Below are positions 1 to 8,530 of a DNA stretch of 20,689 bases, piece by piece (position 1 is the stretch's first letter; each line of letters begins with the position of its first letter). Position numbers and translations under genes: made by a program. This DNA comes from Terfezia claveryi (taxonomy: Eukaryota > Ascomycota > Pezizomycetes > Pezizales > Pezizaceae), in NCBI GenBank assembly GCA_015179025.1, contig WHUX01000529.1, forward strand, positions 1-20,689. Reading direction: 5' to 3'. Under the pieces are notes generated by a model. That model had not been told where the DNA came from. It made no database searches and was given only the letters and a program-made list of their open reading frames with translations.

Positions 1-396
1 AAAATACTCTTTGGTAAACTTAGTTCCTTTTCTGTTATTTTGTATATAAAGATATTCCAAAATAGCTAATAAGGCTTTTAAATTTACTTGGGCCTTAGTA
101 AGCCAGTAACCTAGTCTATAGCCTAATCTCTTATGAGTCATGTTAACTACAAAGCAAGCATAATCATCAATTCATTGCTACCTTCTAGAAGCTGAGAAAA
201 CGTATATTGAGGTGACAAGATAGCCTTTTAGTGACTAATCAGATTTATACTCTTCACCTATTTTATTTCCCCAACCCATTGAGTATTAGGTATTATACAA
301 TACATAATATTTGTATTTATATGTATACATATGAAATGTTCTAACTTACCAGGTCAAAACTAAGGCTAGTTTTGGTGCTAGCCTCTAAGAAAACAT

Positions 397-453
397 CTTT
401 AGTATAAATTTAGTATAAATAGTAGGGATAACAAAGAGACAATGATAACTTAC
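397..453 (-). other. Spliceosomal intron 2 of the KDZ transposase gene
   Basis: This 57 bp minus-strand intron has a GTAAGT donor, ACTAA-type branch candidates and an AAAG acceptor. Removing it joins the YDISY exon in frame to the exon leading into VRTFHMYTYK and GEEYKSD, which keeps the order of KDZ motifs. A second GTAAGT at about 345 is read as coding, because the FHmY...GEE motif runs straight through it. Confidence 0.65.
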
Positions 454-1487
454 CTTAACTGTAGTAGTAAATATATATGAGATATCATAGCAACAACGTA
501 TTTTTGTGCCACTGAGTAGATTTTTGAGCAAGCTTTATAGTAAGGCAATACTATATCTTGTCCGCTCTCCAGTATATATATTCAGGTACTAGAGTGGGTA
601 GCCATAGTGACAAACTATACCCATTAACCCTGTCTTATCAAAACTCTTTAGTAATACTAACTTCTTTAGTAATACTAACTCCTTTATAGATATACTACTT
701 TCCCATTCCCTGGAGGCCTTAAACTGGTTTATACACTAGTCAGGCTCTTCTACTTCAGCTTCAATTAGTTGTTCTTTATTACTAGGGTCTGGTTGGTTAG
801 ATGTACTATAAAATTGCCTATCAATATTAACAAAAAGTTTGCTTAGAAGAACTTTCAAATCTTGGAAATGGGTTTTATGACTGGTAACATTCTTAAACTG
901 GGTAAGTTGCATGTCACTATCTATTGAAATAAATACAATATTATATTCAACTTTTCCTTCTGGAGAGCTAGTCTGGTCATTTAAGGGGCCTTGATCTTCA
1001 CTTCTATATACCTACAAGCCATTTCTATTATTCAGAAAGAATTTAAAATATATAGGACATAAGTTTTCAAAAGTACTAGTATCCTAACAATATTCTGGAG
1101 TTGTTTGAGCTAAAGTTATTGCTATAAACTTCTCGCATTCTGAACTCATAGCCCTCTAGTTTTGATATGTATCTAGAAGCTATAAGTACATTAAAGTAAG
1201 TTTCAATTCTAAAGTATAAGTTGAGTATAGGTAAAAATTGAAGCCTACTGATATATAGAAATCAGGCACTACCTTTGGCAAATTAGCTTCTAAGCAACTC
1301 TGTAATCCTCTACTCTATGTATGAATTCAGTCAATTCTATGAATCAGCTGTTCATGTAATAGTTGTAAAAGCCATATATTGAAAACTATAGAGGCACTAA
1401 GAGGTTTAGAAGAGAATTTGTTGTCATATAATAGTTTAGTACTACACTGCCTGTAGTTACAAAAACTATAGAATATATTCTTTATCT

Positions 1488-1548
1488 CTGTATTGGAAAC
1501 TGGTTAGCTTTAAACTACTAGAATATTTGTAGTGTCTTGTCTACTTAC
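1488..1548 (-). other. Spliceosomal intron 1 of the KDZ transposase gene
   Basis: This 61 bp minus-strand intron has a GTAAGT donor, a GCTAAC branch site about 20 nt from the end and an ACAG acceptor. Removing it joins the Cys-containing N-terminal exon in frame to the 'CNYRQC...YDNKF' exon. The splice signals survive although the exons carry stops. Confidence 0.8.
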
Positions 1549-1993
1549 CAGTTAATGATATTATAGTTATTACCTTCTTCTTTCTTTCCTGGCAGTCACA
1601 CTCTAGTAAAGCTCTTCCAGTAGTATATTGAACTATTATTGGCCTGACTTTGCTCTAGCTCTATGCTAACTATTCTCCAATTTTGGTATTTCTCCTCTTT
1701 ATAGAATTAGAATCAGTCTGAAGTAGGCACCGAGCTATTAATATTAGATCCTTTTCATTGTTTTCATTAAGAATATTGCTAAGATTATTGGCTTCTAAGT
1801 TGACCCATTCCTCCTCCTAGTTGGCAGACCTTAACTGGAAGTTTAGTATTAGTTGAAACCTTGAGAAATTCATTATTTCATATGTATCATTGAGCTGAGA
1901 ATCAAAATGCTTCTTTAATTGTTTCCCTGTTAGCTTCTTTAGTTTGGTTCTTAACCCTTTTCGGAGGACAATAACTATTGTGGTATCTTTCAT

Positions 1994-2234
1994 AATATTA
2001 AGAGATCTTTAAAGTATGTGTAGGTATGTAAGTAATGAGTGGCTATGAATGTTACAAATATATATAGATGTATGAGTCTCATGCTAAGACCTAGTTGAAT
2101 CTACTACGAAGAAAAACAATGTATATATTAATACTAAAGTACATTATTACTATACAAATAAAACAAAGGAAACTGTAATTAACTCCTTCCTCATCTCTTT
2201 TCCTATCATATATCTAATCTTACTATATATGTAA
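1994..2234. other. Spacer between gene A 3' end and KDZ transposase gene
   Basis: This AT-rich, roughly 240 bp interval has no supported gene. It separates the restored 3' end of gene A (stop at 2235-2237) from the KDZ start codon. Both genes read on the minus strand, so it should hold the gene A terminator and the KDZ promoter. I could not single out a convincing TATA box or poly(A) signal. Confidence 0.4.
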
Positions 2235-2264
2235 TTAATTATCATCTACCTCTACTACTTCTAT
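2235..2264 (-). pseudogene. 3'-terminal fragment of interrupted gene A
   Basis: If the 10.4 kb retrotransposon plus one target-site copy is removed, the reading frame that reaches the insertion point at 12698 (ending ...RKIMKVMK) continues here as IEVVEVDDN and ends with TAA at 2235-2237. The stretch is only nine codons, but the frame is kept exactly across the target duplication. Its acidic, valine-rich character matches the Lys/Glu-rich C-terminal part of gene A. Nine open codons can occur by chance, so confidence is moderate. Confidence 0.5.
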
Positions 2265-2269
2265 TTTCA
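2265..2269. repeat. Left target-site duplication of the LTR retrotransposon
   Basis: TTTCA lies directly outside the left LTR. The right copy at 12693-12697 is CTTCA. Four of five bases match, and the mismatch is a C/T transition like the other decay in this region. Confidence 0.6.
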
Positions 2270-2882
2270 TGTAAAGTGTTGTTAGGGGGACTGGACAATC
2301 AGATTAGATTAGATAAGGATCCAATCTAATCAGATAATCTCAGGCTAGTAATATATAAGCAAAGTAGATTACTAATAGTGTATTGTTCAGTCTCACTATT
2401 AAAGTTATTACCAGTAGTATAAGATTATGTAATAGGTAAAGTAGTATAGGAGTGCCAAAGGCACTAGAAGATTAACTAGTAGAACTTCTATATTAATTGT
2501 ACTCTAACTATGTTCTGAGTTCTAACTATCTGTCCAACTGAAGGGAAATTCAGAGGACTATATGTGTTTCCAATGGGGCAGTGCTGAGGCAGTGTACCAT
2601 CATCTGACCCTTACATATGATTGAGATCAACATCATCTATCTTCTAGATAGTACTTCCAAATACTATCTAGTACAAAATAGGTTAAGTCTTAACTTTGAC
2701 TTATATATGTGAAAGCATGTGATAACATGTGAAAGCATGTGAAAGCATGTGAAATATTAGCAAGGCAGACAGCACACAGAATGTTATGTGTTTTGAGATG
2801 CTTGCTAAGTAAGAAAATACATAAAAATACATTTGTGAGGGAGAGGGTTAGTCATAGGGTATAAGTAAGCCACTTCCTTACA
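2270..2882 (-). repeat. 3' LTR (left copy on the + strand)
   Basis: This 613 bp repeat matches 12085-12692 over its full length. On the plus strand it begins TGTAAAGTGTTG and ends CACTTCCTTACA. Differences from the other LTR are roughly 35 transitions, very few transversions, and a few small indels. It contains a 9-10 bp inverted repeat (2644-2671), a 13 bp near-palindrome GTTAAGTCTTAAC (about 2681-2693), a TATATAA on the minus strand at 2701-2707 that could be a TATA box, and a run of ~10 bp repeats (2711-2755). Confidence 0.92.
2644..2671. other. Inverted repeat (potential hairpin) in the 3' LTR
   Basis: CTAGATAGTA at 2644-2653 pairs with TACTATCTAG at 2662-2671 across an 8 nt loop. In the other LTR both arms differ at the same pair (A-T here, G-C there), so complementarity is kept. 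It may be an RNA structure or a transcription-factor site. Confidence 0.6.
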
Positions 2883-2892
2883 TACCTCCCTG
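2883..2892 (-). other. Polypurine tract of the retrotransposon
   Basis: On the minus strand the sequence immediately before the 3' LTR is CAGGGAGGTA. This purine-rich stretch is in the position where plus-strand DNA synthesis of an LTR element is primed. It confirms that the element reads right to left. Confidence 0.6.
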
Positions 2893-3133
2893 TTTAGATA
2901 AAAACTCCATCTTAGGAAATAAACAGGGTCTAGATTTATGTACATTAGTAGTTAATATTCAATCCATAATACCTATTGTTCCTGTCTATATAGGTACTGC
3001 TACCACTTACTCCTGTATCATACCTGACATTATCATACCCCTACTTGAGATCCTCAATAACAGGAATATTATCAAAATACTGACTAATTACCCTTTATGG
3101 TTGTCTTTCTTCAAAGAAATGTCTAAGCATCAA
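2893..3133 (-). other. 3' untranslated part of the retrotransposon
   Basis: No supported coding sequence is seen between the last readable pol-frame segment (ending at 3134) and the polypurine tract. The stretch is AT-rich and belongs to the element. Confidence 0.45.
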
Positions 3134-3724
3134 TTAAGGTAAGTCTATCTCTTTACCTTTGCCTTTGTCAATCTCTACTGCATTAGATGAAACAAGGGGA
3201 TCAAGGACTTTCTTTCTTTCATCATTAATCATCTCCAAAGTCTCTTTTCTTATCTTATTTTTGTCAAGCTTATTTTCACTAACCTTTCTCTTTTTATAAG
3301 TTGCTTGCTTACTACCAGTCAACTAGAATTGCTTTTTTAATGACTCATCAACACTATCAGCATACACCCACTCATCATACTTATGAGGCCATCCCTTCCA
3401 TTTCACCTTGTATTGCAATTTCTCTGTTCCAGGTTGTGACCTGAATTCCAACACTCTTTCTACCTCATACCTATCTTCCTTAACTGGTCCTGGTTGTTCC
3501 AGAGTCCTAGAAGGGAACAGTTGTTTTGGATTAGGGAAGAAGGGTTTCAAAAGTGAGGTGTGGAAGGAATTGTTGATATTATTGAGGTCAGGGAAGTCAG
3601 TGAAGTCAAGTTTAGCATTTTGACTCCATGGTGAATATTTGGTAATGGTGAAGGAGCCTATCTATTTAGAGGATAGTTTGGAGGAGTAGTACCTTGCTAG
3701 TAGGTTTTTTGTTGATAGCATCAC
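3134..3724 (-). pseudogene. Integrase C-terminal domain and chromodomain of the chromovirus
   Basis: Minus-strand frame from about 3724: a GPY/F-like region (NQVMLSTKNL, then ...SFHTSLLKPFFPNP) leads into a chromodomain at about 3470-3340. The chromodomain reads YEVERVLEFRSQ...LQYKVKWKGWPHKYDEWV, with the aromatic and KWKGW positions expected of a chromodomain that reads histone marks and guides integration. A TAG follows KKQF at about 3323. The same frame then continues as a basic Lys-rich tail (KKRKVSENKLDKNKIRK, GKGKGKE) to 3134. An internal TAG stands in the GPY/F region. This segment is one frame off the integrase core upstream because of an indel near a run of T (3788-3793). Confidence 0.85.
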
Positions 3725-4640
3725 CTGATTATTAACTTGATAATCAAGGAAGGCTCTTCTATATTTGTTGGCTTACTGAATTTGGTCTTTTTTGCCTTAG
3801 TAAGGTTTTCAGCAACCTGGTAAAATCTGGTTGTAGAGTTTGAATAGGTAGGTATAGAGTGAGGTAGAATAGGTGCAGACAAATTAGGCTGGTATCCTAG
3901 CTTGGTAAAGAAAGGGGAGAGTCCTCTTGTGGCACTAACTCTTGCATTTACCTCTGTTTGAACAGAAGGTGTAGCTTGTACCCAATTCATTTCTTGTTCT
4001 AGCTTCTTAGCTGCAAACATAGGAATAATTGTCCTATTCTTACTTTCACTTATTCTATTAGTCTGGGGTTGATATGTGGAAGATGCTTTATACATAATTC
4101 CATTTTTCTGCATCCAATCTTGAAATGTAGTAGATATAAACAAGGGGTCTTGGTCAGAAACAATTTTATAAGAAAATCCCATATTAGGCTTAATGCATCT
4201 TTCAAAGATATCAATAACTCCTAATGTATTAACATTATCTGCAACAGGTAGTAAAAATGTAAAATCAGAATGTCTGTCAGTCATGACTAACAACTTATGA
4301 AATGTTAACATATGAGGCTTATCATCAACAGGAGTTCTGTAACCAAGAGTAAATTCAGTATATGAAATCATAACAGGTTCCATACTAAGAAAATCCATAG
4401 CCATACTTTCCCATGGCCTTGTAGGTACATTGAGAGGAGTAAGGAATCCAGAGGGTTTCTGTGTGGATCCTTTGGTGATTTGGTAGGTTTTACAACTTCT
4501 CACAAATTCTTCAACCTATTTATAAAAATCCTGGAAGATGTACTTTTTGGTAAGCTCATGTGTTGTTTTTGCAAGGCCTCCATGTCCAGTAGTAATATAT
4601 GCTTATTGAATAAGGGCTTCAGAGGCAGGGTTACCTTTAA
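3721..4640 (-). pseudogene. Retroviral-type integrase (zinc-binding N-domain and D,D35E core)
   Basis: The integrase inserts the element's cDNA into the host chromosome. The N-terminal HHCC domain is at about 4620-4480 (TGHGGLAKTTHELTKKYIFQ, then a TAG where Trp is usual, then SCKTY where SC..C is expected, so the last Cys is Tyr). The core follows: first Asp in SMAMDFLSMEP (near 4394), second Asp in IVSDQDPLF, Glu in TNRISESKNRT. Exactly 35 residues separate the second Asp and the Glu, giving D,D35E. The lineage-typical YQPQT precedes the Glu. The triad is therefore intact although the zinc site is not. The long open stretch 3721-4503 is free of stops. A small indel after LTKAK shifts the frame before the C-terminal domain. 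Confidence 0.9.
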
Positions 4641-5223
4641 TTTATAGTCCTTTAGAAACAACCATCCTTTAAGTAAAATTCTTCAGCAAGTACATAAATT
4701 CATCCTATACCTTTGCTGTGGGTACCTGTTCTTCTTTTTTAACTCTTAAGTACAGTGGTCCAAACACTATATCTTTTTCCATCTCTTCTCCATAATGCCA
4801 TTCCAACTCATGATCTCTTATTCACTCAACAATTACTAAATCTGGTTCCATGCTCTTTTCACCATCATTCTAGACTCCTAGTGCCTTTTTAAGGTGGTCA
4901 CTATTGTGGAAGGGCTTATTGAGGGCCTTCAGGTTATTTTTCCTAGTGTTACAGGAGCTGACAAAGTTTTTGTTCAAGTTATGGTAACCAAGATAGTACT
5001 TGCATCTTGGTATAACTTTTCCTTCTGTGGTAGTGACATTTGGGAGTCCTGGGTATAGATGAGACCAGTGGCCATCTTTGTTGCATATGCTGCATTTTCT
5101 GATAGTTTCTGTTGGTAGTGGATAGAGTTTGTTGTCAAGGGGGCATTTGTTGCTGAGGTGAGTAGTTTCTATACAGTTGGTGCATTTGGGAGGAGGAAAT
5201 TTAATACCTCTAGGGCATTCTTC

Positions 5224-5231
5224 CTTAAAAT
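5224..5231. repeat. Left target-site duplication of the MITE
   Basis: CTTAAAAT is repeated exactly at 6109-6116. An 8 bp duplication is characteristic of hAT-superfamily insertion. Confidence 0.85.
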
Positions 5232-5431
5232 TAGCGTGGGCACCGAGTCGAGTTTTCCCCGCGCCGACTTGCCAAGACTTGCGCTGACGGCCGAGTTTCG
5301 CTAACCCTCAAACTCGGCGAGTCAGCTACATGATTCTCTGGAATACTTGGGCCTGCGCCGAGGAGCCGACGAGTACTTGCCAAGCCTTTTCGTTACAGGG
5401 AACAGGCTGGAAGCTTAACTTCGCTGCCCAT

Positions 5432-5600
5432 ATATATATGGAAATCATGCATTCGCGGCTGATATATATACATCGAAGTCATATATTCACACCTTATATA
5501 TATATATGGAAATCATGCATTCGTGGCCTATATATATACATGGAAATCATACATTCGCGGCTTATATATATACATGGAAATCATGCATTCGTGACCTGTA
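5432..5600. repeat. Left tandem array inside the MITE (about 5 units of ~34 bp)
   Basis: The units consist of a TATATATA run, then TGGAAATCATGCATTCG, then GGC/T. The same unit appears in reverse complement in the right array, so the two arrays can fold together. Confidence 0.8.
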
Positions 5601-5631
5601 TATATATATATGAATTCGATATATACTAGCT

Positions 5632-5935
5632 ACGAATGCACGAACTCCATGTATATATATAAGCCACAAATGCTTGATTTGCATACATATATATAAGCCA
5701 CGAATGTATGACTTCCATGTATATATATAAGCTGCGAATGCATGATTTCCATGTATATACAGAGGCTACGAATGCAGGATTTCCATGTATATGCAGAGGC
5801 CACGAATACATGATTTCCATGTATATATATAAGCCGCGAATGCACCAATTCCATGTATATATATAAGCCATAAATGCACCAATTCCATGTATATATATAA
5901 GCCGCGAATGCACAAATTTCATCTATATATAGCCA
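5632..5935. repeat. Right tandem array inside the MITE (about 9 units of 34 bp)
   Basis: Units start at about 5632 and recur every 34 bp (for example 5700 and 5734). Each reads GCGAATGCATGATTTCCATG followed by a TATATATAAGCC-like tail. They are the reverse complement of the left-array units. Open frames across the array are a by-product of the 34 bp periodicity and low stop content. Confidence 0.85.
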
Positions 5936-6108
5936 GCGAAGCTAGGATGCTAGCCTGTTCCTAGTTACAAAAGGGCTTGGCGAGTACTCGCGAGTAGCCG
6001 GCGAGTCGGTGTGAGCTAGCTTCTCATGGATTGCCATCGGCGTGAGTCGGCGTCGAGTAGGAAAAATAGTTGGCAAACTCGCCCTGACTCGGGCTGGTGC
6101 GCACACTA

Positions 6109-6116
6109 CTTAAAAT
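6109..6116. repeat. Right target-site duplication of the MITE
   Basis: CTTAAAAT, identical to 5224-5231. Joining at this repeat restores the zinc-knuckle spacing CX2CX4HX4C. Confidence 0.85.
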
Positions 6117-7189
6117 GTCCAAATGTCCAACATTTTTCACAAAGATTAATACCAGGATCTTTGTTATTGCAATGGGTGTATGTATGGCCATTTTTACCAC
6201 ATTGGGAACAAAACTGTTGTGTCTTAGTTTTGTTGAAGGAAGATGGGAGGATTGGATCCTCAAGGGAGGTGTCAGGAAGGGTGCTGACAGAGGATGCAGG
6301 TGAGGCTCCTGTAGGGGGAGGAGGCTGTAAGTGCACCTTCTTGTTGTCTGCCTTATCCTTGCACTTAGGTGAGGCTGCCTTTCTCTTCAAGGTACCTTCA
6401 AGAGTGGGGTTCCACTCCTAAAGGTTTCCCACAACCACAGAACCCCTGTCAGCCCTTCTCAAGGACTGTTCCATCTGTTCTGTAGTCATGGGTTTCCTAG
6501 CTTTTTACCATTCCTCAGGTTCATCTGAGTCAGAGGATTGATCCAGAAGGGTCCATTCCTGTAGGTCCTCTACCTCAGGGGCAGCAAGAGTGGAGGGAGA
6601 GGATGTACTAGGTCTTTTGTTAATTACTACTTTAAACTTAGGTTTTCTTGTAACTGACCTTCCTCTCTCTTCATCCTCCTATTGTTGCTATTGGGCCTGG
6701 GCCCTGGTAGTGGTAGCAGCAGTTTGGACTGCTGCTGGCTCCTGCTGGAGCTGTTTGAGCCTGAAATTTCTTTGTGGGGTGTTAGATTCATCAGGTTCAG
6801 GGTCATCCTTAACTGTGGCTTTGTACCCTTCAGCCTCAAAGATTGTATTCAGGCCTTCCCTGTTATGCCAGGTTGGCCTAGTGCCATCAACCTCCTGCAC
6901 AGGCCTTTGTGGGAGGTTGGTGGTGGTGATCTGGAGAGGAGGGAGTGTCCTTCTCCTTTGGATAGTGTTGGGAGAATTTCTCCTAAGGATTGGTAGAGAC
7001 ACTGGTCTCCCAGTAGCTCCTCTAATCCTGAGCTATTGGGGGAAGGCATGGTTGGTAGTGGAGAATGTAGGGGAGGAGTTTTCCTGAAAGTTTGTATTGG
7101 GACAGAGAGGTGGTTGCTTACTACTGGATGTTGTAGTAAAAAAGTTGTGTGGTGAGAAGACTGTCCAGTAGAGGAGGAATTAGGGGACT

Positions 7190-7645
7190 ATATACTCCTC
7201 TGGACAGTACATCTGCTATATAGTTGTCCTTGCCCTGAATGTATTCCAGGGTTAAGTCAAACTAACTCATAGTCTCTTGCCATCTTCTCTTTATCTGACT
7301 TTCAAGGATACTATCCATAAATGTGACTAAGGGTTTGTGATCTGTTTGGATGATCACTTTGTGACCCTATAGTTCAGGCCTGAAATACCACAGTGAGTCA
7401 ACAATTGCTAATAATTCCTTATCAGTTGTTGTGTAATTCATTTGTCCATCATTTAATTTCCTAGAGTGAAATTCTGCTGGCCTAATAATACCATTCTCCA
7501 TTTGACCAATCCATTCTAAGATCCCTGTATTACTAGCATCTGTAATCAAATAGATTGGAAGGCCTGAGTCATGATTAATTGGTTTGAGCACTTTGTTGCT
7601 CTTAATTAATTCATTAATCCTTATGAATGACTTATTATGCAAAGG
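7190..7645 (-). pseudogene. RNase H domain of the chromovirus pol
   Basis: RNase H removes the RNA strand of the RNA:DNA hybrid. Minus-strand motifs in order are YLITDASNTGILEWIGQ (first Asp), IRPAEFHSRKLNDGQMNYTT, TDKELLAIVDSLWYFRPEL (Glu), then a TAG where Trp or another residue of the 'L.GH' motif is expected, GHKVIIQTDHKPL (third Asp), RRWQETMS, TAG, FDLTLEYIQGKDNYIADVLSRG (fourth Asp). The catalytic acidic residues are all present. Stops at 7367-7369 and in the RRW...FDL segment are TAG, as from TGG. The frame is the same as that of RT upstream. The zinc-knuckle region follows where integrase is normally expected. Confidence 0.92.
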
Positions 7646-7648
7646 TGT

Positions 7649-8530
7649 CTACATGTGCTTCTTTATTGACCCTTGCAATTCTGATAGTGGTTTGGCTACA
7701 GCTCCCAATTCTGGACAAAACCTTCTCAAGTAATTAACTATTCCTAGAAATTTCTGTAATTTCTTCTTTGAGTCAGGGATAGAGTAATTTGCTATTGAGT
7801 TGATTTTTTCTGGATCCATCTCTAACCCTTGCTTGGTGATAATGAATCCTAGTACTTTCAGCCTTGGAGTAAGGATCTGGTATTTCTTTTTATTGAAGAA
7901 AAACTTTTCCCTGGCCAATATCCTGCAGATCCTTCTTAACACTTCCTTATGTTCTTTCAGAGTATCTGTTCCAATCAGAATGTTATCTAAATAAACTATG
8001 ACTGTTTTTCCAATATAATCCCTCAGTAACCAATTCATAGCCCTCATCATAGTTGCAGGTACATTGCAATCTCCTTGCTGCATGACTAGTGAGTCAAATT
8101 TCCCTAGATGATTTGTAAAGGTGCTATGTTTTACAGATTCATGTGTATGCCTAATATTGTGATACCCATCTGCCAGATCAGCTACTGAAATATATTCCTT
8201 GCTAGCTATCCAGTCTAATATTGCTTTGATATTTGGTATGGGTGTTTTATCCTTTTGCACTAGCTTATTTCTAGGTATACAGTGTAGCAAGAATCTAGCC
8301 TGTTGCTTGCCATTCTTGTCTAAATCCCTTTTAGGCTATGTAAATATGAGGATACTACACAGTGAGCTGGATGGTACTATTCTTCAAGATTCTAGCTCAG
8401 TCTTCATTTTCTCTGTTACTTGATCCAAGAACCTTGTATAATTTGTATAGTATACAGGTTCCCAAGTTGTACCATCAGGAACTATGATCTTATATTGCAT
8501 GATATTATAAGGTTCTCTGATTGGTAGTAA
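7649..8530 (-). pseudogene. Reverse transcriptase domain of the chromovirus pol
   Basis: The domain starts near 8530 with a PYNIMQYKIIVPDGTTWEP linker and ELESRRIVPSSSLCS (the usual 'G.I.PS.SP' region). Then come a TAG before PKRD, the ARFLLHCIPRNKLV block (where DYR.LN is usual), SVADLADGYHNIR with the first catalytic Asp, a VMQQGDCNVPATMMRAMN block (usual PFGL.NAPA), and YLDNILIG where the catalytic YLDDIL is expected. The second Asp is therefore Asn, a GAT-to-AAT change that would kill the enzyme. Thumb and connection sequences follow (VLGFIITKQGLEMDPEKI, LQKFLGIVNYLRRF). A TAG at 7649-7651 replaces the conserved Trp of the 'F.WT' motif, and RNase H continues in frame. Confidence 0.93.

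Larger units (their letters stand above)
1..1993 (-). pseudogene. KDZ-type (Kyakuja-Dileera-Zisupton) DNA transposase, decayed, truncated by window edge
   Basis: Read on the minus strand from an ATG at 1991-1993, with two short introns removed (1488-1548 and 397-453), one frame gives a protein with the hallmarks of KDZ transposases. An N-terminal Cys cluster (ECDCQ, then CNYRQC after the first intron) is followed by a segment like the family's 'FPssP..P..AF' region (YDNKFSSKPLSASIVFNIW). Next come DKTGLMGIVCHYGYPL and GERTRYSIALL, then CCYDISY where YDI.C is usual, then VRTFHMYTYKYKYYVLYN, then GEEYKSD followed by a stop where GE.cER.WS is usual. The acidic residues in DKTG, YDI and GEE would be the catalytic triad of this RNase H-fold transposase. 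Stops are nearly all TAG/TAA at expected Trp or Gln codons, and several expected Cys are Tyr, so decay is by G-to-A and C-to-T changes. The C-terminus lies left of the window. Family assignment is from remembered motifs. Confidence 0.8.
5232..6108. mobile_element. Non-autonomous hAT-like fold-back MITE, 877 bp, inserted in the retrotransposon
   Basis: The element is bounded by perfect 8 bp duplications (CTTAAAAT). Its ends are inverted repeats: TAGCGTGGGCACC on the left against TAGTGTGCGCACC on the right, reverse complemented. Imperfect complementarity continues for about 200 bp inward; for example, the segments near 5370-5425 and 5935-5990 share GAGTAC-TGCCAAGCC-like and GGAACAGGCT blocks in opposite orientation. 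The middle holds A/T-rich ~34 bp tandem repeats in two opposing arrays. There is no transposase. It interrupts the second zinc knuckle of the host element between its His and last Cys. Element plus one target copy is 885 bp, a multiple of three. Unlike its surroundings the outer parts are rich in CpG. Confidence 0.85.
4640..7190 (-). pseudogene. Zinc-knuckle array region between RNase H and integrase (interrupted by a MITE)
   Basis: In typical Ty3/Gypsy elements RNase H runs almost directly into integrase. Here about 1.65 kb of extra coding-like sequence intervenes (885 bp MITE insertion excluded). One minus-strand frame runs from about 7182 to the integrase core, with only scattered stops. 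It starts Pro/Ser/Thr-rich and basic, then gives four CX2CX4HX4C knuckles: CSQCGKNGHTYTHC (6169-6210), CEKCWTFGHFK-EEC (6109-6141 plus 5215-5226, split by the MITE), CTNCIETTHLSNKC (5143-5184) and CSICNKDGHWSHLY (5053-5094, last Cys replaced by Tyr). Such arrays bind single-stranded RNA or DNA. The run resembles arrays in Air1/Air2- or CNBP-like proteins or LINE ORF1 proteins, but I cannot name a source. The last part (5050-4640) is an acidic linker into the integrase zinc domain. Confidence 0.7.

Noticed and set aside
300..350. A third KDZ intron beginning at a GTAAGT near 345
   Set aside because: Reading through it gives the conserved FHmY...GEE motif order, whereas splicing there would remove it.
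5330..5922. Open frames on both strands with repeated Tyr-Ile-His-Gly peptides
   Set aside because: They are produced by the 34 bp tandem units of the MITE, which has no transposase or other protein. They follow the repeat period, not a gene.
5432..5935. Repeat array that superficially resembles a CRISPR array
   Set aside because: Units are contiguous with no unique spacers, the two halves are in opposite orientation, and they lie inside a eukaryotic MITE.
6026..7087. Plus-strand open frames (6026-6421, 6590-7087, 6682-6996)
   Set aside because: They are antisense to the minus-strand knuckle region. Their Cys/Trp/Val-rich composition is what the reverse complement of Pro/Ser/Thr/Gln-rich coding gives.
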